Origin: Paratractidigestivibacter faecalis
GTDB lineage: Bacteria; Actinomycetota; Coriobacteriia; Coriobacteriales; Atopobiaceae
Reading direction: 5' to 3'
DNA: 64,000 bases
Assembly (NCBI RefSeq): GCF_003416765.1
Contig: NZ_QSNG01000001.1
Coordinates: forward strand, 1,824,742 to 1,888,741
Numbering within the stretch: the stretch's first letter is position 1; each line of letters starts with the position of its first letter. The notes beneath the pieces were generated by a model. The model did no database searches. It was not told the origin of the DNA and saw only the letters and a list, made by a program, of their open reading frames with translations. Made by a program: the position numbers and the translations under genes. Below are positions 57,132 through 64,000 of the stretch, in pieces.

Positions 57132-57275
57132 TCACTGGTCATTCCACGCGAGAACGTGAGAGCGCTACGAATCGGCCTCAATTCCCTCCTTGAGGATTAT
57201 TGCGGGCGCGCTCCCAAAGAAGTTCTGTCGGCACTCAGCGGAGCAGCCTCAAAACTCACTTCTGCCGATACCTGA
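57117..57275 (+). CDS. Possible 52-residue ORF or gene fragment
   Basis: Frame from ATG 57117 to TGA 57273-57275: begins MLTLLSLVIPRENVRALRIG, then SLLEDYCGRAPKEVLSALS and ends KLTSADT. No ribosome site. It reads like the C-terminal helices of some protein, so it is more likely a fragment than a functional gene. It lies in the otherwise geneless 56684-57573 stretch. Confidence 0.25.
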   Translation: MLTLLSLVIPRENVRALRIGLNSLLEDYCGRAPKEVLSALSGAASKLTSADT

Positions 57276-57281
57276 GCAATC

Positions 57282-57345
57282 GCCGTTTGCATGTGAAGTT
57301 GAACGGTGGCCGCCGACTGAACGACCACTTTCACATGCAAACAGC
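57282..57345. repeat. TTTGCATGTG inverted-repeat element, copy 3
   Basis: GCCGTTTGCATGTGA at 57282-57296 faces TCACATGCAAACAGC at 57331-57345 (one mismatch), 34 bp apart. Confidence 0.85.
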
Positions 57346-57508
57346 GGGGAGTACACAGGGCGGCCGAATAATCGGTCGGAAATTCGTTGAAGTATCAGAG
57401 AAACCGCAGGTCACACGGCAACGGATTCGTGGAACTCGGGCGTTTCCTACCGTTTTTTTGATAGGCAACGCCCGGCCGACGGAGATGACGGCCACGGCAA
57501 CAAAAAAA

Positions 57509-57542
57509 AACGGCGCCCGCACGAGGATGTGCGGGCGCCGTT
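57509..57542 (-). terminator. Terminator of the M28-like gene
   Basis: Perfect 14-bp stem AACGGCGCCCGCAC with loop GAGGAT, followed on the minus strand by a run of T (nine A on the plus strand). 31 bp past the stop. Confidence 0.93.
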
Positions 57543-57573
57543 GGCGTTGCGGGTCTGGCGAAAAGTGCAGCTA

Positions 57574-60048
57574 CTAGGACCTGCGAATCATCTCGGTTAC
57601 GAGGGCGGCCACCTGGGCGGCCTGGGCGGGGTTGACGCGCTCGATGACGTCGGCCGGGGTGCCGGAGAGCGCCTTCATGCCGCTGGGGTCAACACCGGTG
57701 ATGGTGATGGAGCGCACGTGGGCGCGCATAGACGGCGTGGCGTCGGTACTGCCCCACTCGTGCTCCGCCTGGGCAAGACCAATGTGCAGGTCAGCGGCGG
57801 TGCGGGCGAGGCTCCTCACCATGCGGCGGTCCGCTCGGCGAGAATTGATGATGCCCTCGCGCGTGAACACGGTGAGCTCGCCGGCGCCGACGGCATCAAT
57901 GTTGATCACAAACGCGCCGCGGATCTGCTTGCGGTGCTGGGCCAGGAAGGCCTTCATGCCCGCGTGGCCGAGGCCGCTGGCGCCCAGGCCCACGAACCAG
58001 ATGTCGTGGCAGAGAAGAGCGTCGTCGTTCATGGCCAGTACGGCGTCGCGCAGGTCCTCGTCGGTGGGGGCTGCGGCGCCGGAGTCCGCGGGGTTCTCGC
58101 CGGCAGGGGCGTCTGCGGCGGAGACAAACTCGGGGGCCGCGCCGGGCGTGCCGGCCACGGCAGCCTCGGCGGCGGCGTCGGCAGGGGCGGCCTCGTCCTC
58201 GACGAGCCTCAAGCCGGCGCGGGTGGTGGCGCCGCCCTTCCAGCCGCCGTCCTCGTCGCCCCAGTTCTCGTCATCGGTGATGCCGAGCCAATCCTCGCGC
58301 TGGTCGTCGGCCTCGGCGGCGCCCTTGTGACCAAACGGCAGGTTGATCTTGGGCAGCTTGAAGCCGCCAAAGCGGTGCTTGCCCTGGGCGGGCTTGCCCT
58401 GGGCAGCGTCAAAGCTGCCGGCGGAGATGGTGCCAAAGGACTGCGCGGGGGCCGCAGGCTGCTGCGGTGCGGGAGCCGGAGCGGGCACTGCGGACGGGCG
58501 ACGGACCGTGGACGGCTGAGCGGGAGCCTGGGTCACAACCTGGCCGCGCGGGTCCGTGGCAAACGGGTCCATGGACTCCTCGCCCGGGTTGGGCAGATCA
58601 AACAGGGAGGCGCGGCGCGCGGGGTTGGGAGCCTGCGGGCGGAAGCTGGTGTGGCCCCACTCCGGGTCCTCGGGAGCGGCCGGGCGCTGGCGCTGCGCGG
58701 GAGCCGTGGGCTGGGTGGCGTCGGCGTCGCCCATGGCGGTGAGACCCGCGGCATCGCCGTCGCCGGCCTGCGCGGGCTCGGCGTCAGAGACGAGGTTGAA
58801 GCGGCCGGTGGCCGTGAGGTCCTCGCCCGTCACGACGGGGACCTCTGCCGTGGCGCCGAGCTCGGGCTCCGCCGGAGCGGCCGGAGCGGCGGCCGTCACA
58901 TCGGCCTCGACCGGCTGGAAGCTCGCGGTCTGGCCGGCGCCGGCGGCCTCGGCGGCCTCGGCGGCCTGCTCTGCGGCTGTGGCGGCAACCTCCTCGGCAG
59001 GCACCTGCTCCATGACGTCGGTCTTGTACTCAATCTGGCAGTCCTCGGGGAGCATGCCCAAGCTGCGAAGGACGTCGGCGCCGTGGCGCACGCCCTCAAC
59101 GGGCACGGGACGCCACTGGGGCTCGGCGGGAACGAACGGGGCCGCGGCAACCGTGGCGCCGGCGTCGGGCGCGCCCTGGGCAGCGGCCGCAAAGTCCGCG
59201 GGATTCTCGCCAGCAGCGCCGTCTACGGCGGAGGCGTCGTCATAGGAGGAGACGGCGTCAAAGGCGGGCTCGGCGGGCACCCAGTCGGCGGGGTCCTCGT
59301 TTGCGGGGTAGGCGCTCTGCTCGCCGGAGGGGCGGACGTTCTCAAGGATGCCCAGCATGGCGGCCACGCCGGTCTTGTTGTCGTTTGCGCCCTCGGTGCT
59401 GAGCGTGAAGAGCTCCACAATGCCGGTAACGGCAAGGAGCAGAAGCGGCAGCGCAGCGATGAGGCCGACGACCCACAGGATGCGGCGGAAGACCTCGGGC
59501 AGGAAGGCCATGATCTGGAAGAGGGTAGCCACGGCCACGGCCAGCACGCACCACTTGCTGAAGCGCCAGGCCATGGGCAGGTACGGCGCGAGGGGCGTGG
59601 AGTAGACGGGGTTCTCGTGCGGGGTGTCGTAGTGGGCGACGATGACGATGGGGCGGACGCCCTTCTGGACCAGCGGGCCCTCGCCCTTGTGGAAGGCAAC
59701 CACGTTCTGGCTGCGCGCGGAGGGGCCGAGCTTCTCCACAAAGTCATTGCCCAGGTAGCGAGCCACAAAGGCCGCCATGGGGAGCGCCACCAGCACAAAG
59801 CCGATGACGGTCAGCGGCACGGCGCCAATGCCCACCAGCAGCATGCCCACAAAGAGCATGGCAAACAAAATCTGATCCATGACGCCGCCAAAGGCCTTGG
59901 CGTCAAACTCCTCGATGGAAGGCTCCACGCCGTGTCGGCGCATGATGTCCGCGATGGTCTGTGCGGCCTGGTACTCCTCCTGGCTGTTTGCCGGAGCAAT
60001 CCCGACGTTCTGGTCGAGCTGGTCCAGGTAGTCATGTGTCATGGCCAT
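57574..60048 (-). CDS. Multi-TM M28-like (zinc peptidase fold) protein with a long low-complexity insert
   Basis: 824 residues. TM pair at about 59-100, then VIVAHYDTPHENP (about 132-144) with the first zinc His-Asp. More TM helices at about 165-225, then TEGANDNKTGVAAMLGIL (about 232-249) with the bridging Asp. About 450 Ala/Pro/Glu-rich residues follow, with repeated AGENPAD. The fold resumes near 700 with HDIWFVGLGASGLGHAGMKA and VINIDAVGAGELTVF. The Glu-Glu pair expected in the third motif is not seen (GASGLG instead), so peptidase activity is doubtful. ATG 60048 follows AAAAGGACG. Confidence 0.82.
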   Translation of the reverse strand: MAMTHDYLDQLDQNVGIAPANSQEEYQAAQTIADIMRRHGVEPSIEEFDAKAFGGVMDQILFAMLFVGMLLVGIGAVPLTVIGFVLVALPMAAFVARYLGNDFVEKLGPSARSQNVVAFHKGEGPLVQKGVRPIVIVAHYDTPHENPVYSTPLAPYLPMAWRFSKWCVLAVAVATLFQIMAFLPEVFRRILWVVGLIAALPLLLLAVTGIVELFTLSTEGANDNKTGVAAMLGILENVRPSGEQSAYPANEDPADWVPAEPAFDAVSSYDDASAVDGAAGENPADFAAAAQGAPDAGATVAAAPFVPAEPQWRPVPVEGVRHGADVLRSLGMLPEDCQIEYKTDVMEQVPAEEVAATAAEQAAEAAEAAGAGQTASFQPVEADVTAAAPAAPAEPELGATAEVPVVTGEDLTATGRFNLVSDAEPAQAGDGDAAGLTAMGDADATQPTAPAQRQRPAAPEDPEWGHTSFRPQAPNPARRASLFDLPNPGEESMDPFATDPRGQVVTQAPAQPSTVRRPSAVPAPAPAPQQPAAPAQSFGTISAGSFDAAQGKPAQGKHRFGGFKLPKINLPFGHKGAAEADDQREDWLGITDDENWGDEDGGWKGGATTRAGLRLVEDEAAPADAAAEAAVAGTPGAAPEFVSAADAPAGENPADSGAAAPTDEDLRDAVLAMNDDALLCHDIWFVGLGASGLGHAGMKAFLAQHRKQIRGAFVINIDAVGAGELTVFTREGIINSRRADRRMVRSLARTAADLHIGLAQAEHEWGSTDATPSMRAHVRSITITGVDPSGMKALSGTPADVIERVNPAQAAQVAALVTEMIRRS

Positions 60049-60204
60049 GCTGTGCGTCCTTTTGGTAAGTCTCTGATGCGTTTGGTGCGTTGCTGCATAC
60101 AATCTAGACAGTATACGGCTTATGGTGCAGATTCGTTGAAAACTCGCAGATGCCTGGCGCAGGCGGTGAGTCGCGGGCGCAGGGGCGTTATCCCGGGAGG
60201 TCAG

Positions 60205-61158
60205 ATGGGCAGCAAAGAGATGACCAAGGACGACGAGAAGGTCGAGCGCATAGCCTCGTTGGCTGCGTACTTCATGCAGGCGAGAAGTGCCGTCAGCTCC
60301 GAGGCAATCCATACGAGGTTTTATCCATCACTGAGCGTCGACAGCTTCAACAAGGCGTTCTCGCGCGACCGTGCCGACCTTGCCATCTGCGGCCTGGTGC
60401 TGAAGAAGTGCGGCTCAGGTGACTCGCGCGCACTCTGGAAGGTTGACGAGGAGACTTCCTACGCGGACTCCACCGCACTCTCTCCGACCGACGCCTTTGC
60501 GTTTGCCCTGGCCTGCCAGCCGCTCCTTCGCACCGAGGGCTTCCCGCTCTCCACCGACCTGGACTTTGCGCTCAAAAAAATCTACAACTACTTTGACTCC
60601 GAGGCCGTCAGCTTTGCAAGCGGCCACAAGGACTCGCGCGAGGAGAGGGTCCTGCGCACGAGCATGGCCACCGGCAAGGCGTTTGAGATGGAATACGAGG
60701 ATGCAAAGGGGCAGGTCAGCACCCGTGTGATTGCCCCTTATGGCACGTTCTCGTTCCGCGAGCGGCTCTACGTGGTTGGCCCGCAGGTGGAGCGGGACGG
60801 GACGGTGGTGCTGGACAGCGTGCGCACGTATCGCTTTGAGCGCATCCTGAAGGCCAAGCTCACCTCCATTGCGTTTGAGGTACCGCGCGACTTTGACATC
60901 AGTGACCACCGCAAGCTGCCGTTTCAGATGGGCGAGCCGGTCTGTGAGGGGCACTTTGACGTGCCCGAGGCGGCGAGGGCGGAGGTCCTGAAGGCCGGCG
61001 CGCGGCTTGCCGACGGCCAGGGTGAGCTCGTGGCCGCGGTGAGCAGCCTTGAGGACGCCGCAGCGTGGGCCATCTCGGTCGGCGCTCGTCCCACGGCACC
61101 AGAGGAGCTGGTCACGGCATGGAGGAAGCAGCTTGAGGGGGCGGTCCGCAATGGCTAG
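60205..61158 (+). CDS. WYL-domain transcriptional regulator 1
   Basis: 317 residues. N-terminal helix-turn-helix-like region (VERIASLAAYFMQARSAVSS through FNKAFSRDRADLAICGLV, about 13-65), then a WYL domain with APYGTFSFRERLYVVGPQ (about 172-189) and FERILKAKLTSIAFEVPRDF. PafB-like layout. ATG 60205 has GGGAGG 5 nt upstream. Overlaps the second WYL gene by 8 bp. Divergent from the M28-like gene. Confidence 0.85.
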   Translation: MGSKEMTKDDEKVERIASLAAYFMQARSAVSSEAIHTRFYPSLSVDSFNKAFSRDRADLAICGLVLKKCGSGDSRALWKVDEETSYADSTALSPTDAFAFALACQPLLRTEGFPLSTDLDFALKKIYNYFDSEAVSFASGHKDSREERVLRTSMATGKAFEMEYEDAKGQVSTRVIAPYGTFSFRERLYVVGPQVERDGTVVLDSVRTYRFERILKAKLTSIAFEVPRDFDISDHRKLPFQMGEPVCEGHFDVPEAARAEVLKAGARLADGQGELVAAVSSLEDAAAWAISVGARPTAPEELVTAWRKQLEGAVRNG

Positions 61159-62065
61159 GGCTGGTCGTACGGGTGGCGTGGACGCGGCACGAGAGATCGT
61201 GAGCGTCATTGGCGCGCTCAGCACCGAGGGTGACGAGGTCAACCCGGGCGCCATTGCTTCTCGCATGGGCAAGACGCCCGAGGAGGCCAGCAAGTTCATG
61301 GACATGCTGCTCTACCTGGGCACGGATGATGTCGGGCTCAAGCTTTGCGCCGAGTTTGACGATGACGATACCCCCTATTTTGTGGACTCCGCCGCAGGAA
61401 GGCCGCTGCGCCTGACCAAGGCGGAGACCCTTGCCGTCCAGGCGGCGCTTGCCTGGATGGGCACCCCGGAGGACGACCCGCTGGCAGCGACGGTCAACCG
61501 GGCCCTGGGGGCACCGGACTTTGCCGGCAAGACGGTGCACAGGATGCTTGCGCCGGCAGGCTCGGCCGAGGTCGACGCCACCAGGAGCGCCTGTGCACAT
61601 GCCATCGCACGCAAGCTTGACCTGCGCATTGTCTACCGGAAGTCCGGCGCCTCGACCGACGAGGTGCGCCTGGTGCAAGACGCAAGGCTTCGGCAGGAGG
61701 ACGGCAGCTGGTACCTAACTGGCACGGACCCCAGCCGCGGTGCCAGGCGGGACTTCAAGCTGGAGCGCATCTCCTCGGTTGAGGCTGTTGCGCGCGCGGA
61801 GGAGGCGGTCGAGCCTGCCGGCCCCGCGAGCGAGCCGCGGCGAGTCACGCTGGTGTTTGACTCGGAGCACTGGCTGGAGCTTCTCCCCTGGCACGACCTT
61901 GAGGTGACAAGGCGGGCAGACGGCACCCTCATGGCAAAGACGGCCTGGTACGGGGGCATGTGGCTGCCCAGGATGATTGCCGCCTGCGGCGGCCACGTCA
62001 CCTGCGACGACCCCATGCTCGCAGCCGCCGTCCACGGCCTTGCGGCCGCAGAGCTGAGGCAGTAG
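61151..62065 (+). CDS. WYL-domain transcriptional regulator 2
   Basis: 304 residues. N-terminal helices (VDAAREIVSVIGALSTEG, ASRMGKTPEEASKFMDMLLY, about 10-55) resemble the PafC-type winged helix. WYL core: LDLRIVYRKSGASTDEVRL, GSWYLTGTDPSRGARRDFKLERI (about 195-217). Encoded with regulator 1 through an 8-bp overlap. Tandem PafB/PafC-type WYL pairs activate DNA-damage genes in other Actinobacteria; the DinG-type helicase next door is compatible but does not prove it. Confidence 0.85.
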   Translation: MARAGRTGGVDAAREIVSVIGALSTEGDEVNPGAIASRMGKTPEEASKFMDMLLYLGTDDVGLKLCAEFDDDDTPYFVDSAAGRPLRLTKAETLAVQAALAWMGTPEDDPLAATVNRALGAPDFAGKTVHRMLAPAGSAEVDATRSACAHAIARKLDLRIVYRKSGASTDEVRLVQDARLRQEDGSWYLTGTDPSRGARRDFKLERISSVEAVARAEEAVEPAGPASEPRRVTLVFDSEHWLELLPWHDLEVTRRADGTLMAKTAWYGGMWLPRMIAACGGHVTCDDPMLAAAVHGLAAAELRQ

Positions 62066-62114
62066 GGCCAAAATAACGCGAAGAGGGACCCCGCTGGCCC
62101 TGGTCGGCCCCGGC

Positions 62115-64000
62115 TTACCCCTGACTCTGCCGCCAGAACTCTATGTAGCGTCGGACGTTGGCGGAGTCCAACATCTGCACGTTCTTGCTGGGCAGGCTCT
62201 TGATGAACGTCTTGCCGTAGCGCTTGGTGGCCAGGCGCGAGTCGGCCAGCACCAGGACGCCGGAGTCGCTCGCGCTCCTGATGAGGCGCCCGGCGGCCTG
62301 CTTGACGGAGATCACTGCCTCCGGCAGCGAGTACCTCCACCAGGCACGCTCCTCGCGGGCATCGCGCTCGCGGACCAGCGGGTCATTGGGGCTGGCAAAC
62401 GGCAGCTTGGGAATCACCACGCAGCGCAGCGTGTCTCCCTGCGCGTCAAACCCCTCCCAGAAGGACTTGAGCGCCAGCAGAGAAAGGCTCTCCTCCTTCA
62501 TGAAGCGGTCGCGAAGGCGGCGCGGGCTGGTGCCGCGCTCCTGGCAGGCCAGGTCAAGGCCCTCGGCGGCCAGACGCGGGCGCAGCCCCTCGTAGACGCG
62601 CTCCATGTCGCGCCTGTTGGTGAACAGCGTCAGCACCGAGCCGCCCATGGAGACGTGCACGTCAAACAGCAGGTCCTCCAGCGCGCCGATGTAGGCGCGG
62701 TCGCTGGGCGCCGGCATGTCCTTTGCAACCACCGCGGCCATGTGCGAGTCGTAGTCAAAGCTCGAGTCAAGCCGCAGAGCGCGGTGCTTGCCCTCCGGCA
62801 GCCTGGAAAGGCCCACGCCCTCGTTGAAGTGCTTGAAGTCGTCGCCAACAGCAATGGTCGCGCTGGTAAAGACAACGCTCTCCATCTCGGGCAGCCAGCG
62901 CTCGGCAAGGTCCGCGCCCACGTCGATCTTCTCGGCAACAAGGCGCTCGGCGGCCATACGGCGCTTGGAGCGGCTGAGCTGCGCAGAGTAGACGTAGCGG
63001 TCGTCCTCGCCGTCGCAGATAAGGCGGATGCCGGCCAGCAGATCACCCAGGAACCTGCAGGACTCGCCCAGGTCGGCCGCCAGCTGGGGAGAAGCCCCCG
63101 CCAGAAACGCCTGCGCCTCCTTGAGCTGCTTGACGCCCTCTGCCAGCACGGACGCAGCCTTCTGGCCGCAGTCGCGCACGGCTCCCCACTCTTCGCTGGC
63201 GCGCACGTCGGCGTCAATCCACAGGGTCATGAGGTCGTAGCCGCCGTCGGAGCGGGCCAGGCCGGCCAACTCGTGCACGGCCACAAAGAGGTCCGCCACG
63301 TCCACGGAGGCGCGGGCCACCGTTGCGGCGGCTTTGGTCAGAAGCCCCTGGATGGTGGTGGACCCGTCCAGCATGGCGGACTGCACCAGCAGACTGTGGA
63401 TGACGCCGGTCTTGGTGCCGCCGAGCAGCTCAAACGCCATGCGGGCCTCTTCGCCGGAGACCTCCACGGCCCACTGGCGGCGCGCCTCGGACTCAAACGC
63501 GTGGGCCTCGTCGATGACCCAGTGGCGCACCGGCGGCAGGATCTTGCCCTCGGCCTCCACGTTGCGCAGCAGCAGCGAGTGGTTGGTCACCACCACGTCC
63601 GAGCTGGCCGCACGGCGACGGGCACCGTGGAGCAGGCACTCGTTGGGGTAGTACGGGCAGCGCGCGTGCAGGCACTCGCCGGACTTGATGGTGAGCATCT
63701 GGCGCGGCACGTATCGCCAGCGAATTCCCAGCGCGTCCAGGTCTCCGTCGGGGGACTGGCAGGCAAACGCATAGGTCACGGCTATGGCCGTGAGCATGTC
63801 CCCGCCCACGGCGTTATCGGAGCGGCCGTCGTGCTGCGCCAGCGAGAAGGGCAACTCGTCCTTGACCGCGCGGTCAAGGCGGTGCAGACACGGGTAGTGG
63901 TCGTAGCCCTTGAGACTGGCGAAGGTCAGGCCGTGCGGCAGGGCCTCCGCCAGGGCCGGCAGCTCGTGGGAGACCAGCTGGTCAGTGAGGGCATTTGTCT
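62115..64000 (-). CDS. DinG/XPD-type ATP-dependent helicase (N-terminus beyond window)
   Basis: 627 residues visible, with the P-loop upstream of the window edge. The visible part starts TNALTDQLVSHELPALAEAL. Cysteines in GYDHYPCL and SGECLHARCPYYPNEC fit the XPD/DinG iron-sulfur domain. DEAH motif HWVIDEAHAFESE, later VVFTSATIAVG, SLLALKSFWEGFDAQGD and the motif VI equivalent KQAAGRLIRSASDSGVLVLA. Probably unwinds R-loops, forked DNA or recombination intermediates in repair. Minus strand, convergent with the WYL pair. Confidence 0.93.
   Translation of the reverse strand, partial: TNALTDQLVSHELPALAEALPHGLTFASLKGYDHYPCLHRLDRAVKDELPFSLAQHDGRSDNAVGGDMLTAIAVTYAFACQSPDGDLDALGIRWRYVPRQMLTIKSGECLHARCPYYPNECLLHGARRRAASSDVVVTNHSLLLRNVEAEGKILPPVRHWVIDEAHAFESEARRQWAVEVSGEEARMAFELLGGTKTGVIHSLLVQSAMLDGSTTIQGLLTKAAATVARASVDVADLFVAVHELAGLARSDGGYDLMTLWIDADVRASEEWGAVRDCGQKAASVLAEGVKQLKEAQAFLAGASPQLAADLGESCRFLGDLLAGIRLICDGEDDRYVYSAQLSRSKRRMAAERLVAEKIDVGADLAERWLPEMESVVFTSATIAVGDDFKHFNEGVGLSRLPEGKHRALRLDSSFDYDSHMAAVVAKDMPAPSDRAYIGALEDLLFDVHVSMGGSVLTLFTNRRDMERVYEGLRPRLAAEGLDLACQERGTSPRRLRDRFMKEESLSLLALKSFWEGFDAQGDTLRCVVIPKLPFASPNDPLVRERDAREERAWWRYSLPEAVISVKQAAGRLIRSASDSGVLVLADSRLATKRYGKTFIKSLPSKNVQMLDSANVRRYIEFWRQSQG

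Overview
The window is GC-rich (roughly 65% by eye) and almost fully coding. It reads like an anaerobic, fermentative actinobacterium of the class Coriobacteriia, probably an Olsenella/Atopobium relative. The support is indirect: pyruvate:ferredoxin oxidoreductase, rubrerythrin, a mannose-family PTS, several LytTR-type two-component systems and membrane-anchored GH3 enzymes in a high-GC genome with Shine-Dalgarno starts, many of them GTG or TTG. I ran no database search, so the taxon is an inference.

Layout. 1-2.8 kb: glycogen genes glgB-glgP (glgP runs off the left edge). 3.2-8 kb: metY, rubrerythrin, a HAD phosphatase/Rrf2 regulator/MutY-like operon and tRNA-Asp. 8.1-12.4 kb: dnaX-ybaB-recR and a membrane protein. 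13-23.7 kb: two tandem copies of one cassette, a double-anchored circularly permuted GH3 enzyme divergent from a LytTR response regulator and a GHKL histidine kinase. 24-32 kb: MFS transporter, a fresh IS3-type insertion in a palindromic repeat, DedA, SRP RNA, pgi, thioredoxin, PAP2 phosphatase. 32.5-38.6 kb: a six-gene minus-strand operon of MurT-like ligase, GatD-like protein without its catalytic residues, glycosyltransferase, LytS, LytR and a phosphoesterase. 38.9-45 kb: nifJ-type PFOR, a C39-like protein, a HAD phosphatase. 45.3-48.5 kb: a putative cysteine/thiazoline operon (ATC-hydrolase family, M20 peptidase, CyuA-type desulfidase). 48.6-51.1 kb: mannose-family PTS with a fused IIC-IID. 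51.4-56.7 kb: two DUF4143 ATPases, GNAT, gluQ, tRNA-Ser and tRNA-Arg. 56.7-57.5 kb: a decayed, AT-richer patch. 57.6-64 kb: M28-like membrane protein, a WYL regulator pair and a DinG-type helicase that runs off the right edge.

The most unusual layer is non-coding. At least four families of inverted repeats occupy intergenic DNA. One is a nested element of about 250 bp in four copies. Palindromes are also embedded in frame inside dnaX (two) and the mutY-like gene (one). The nonamer GGCGAGAAG/CTTCTCGCC occurs about 30 times on both strands, against roughly one expected from base composition. The most system-like gene sets are the duplicated GH3/two-component cassette, the divergent MurT/GatD-LytSR operon and the thiol operon. 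No CRISPR array, prophage or integrase was seen.
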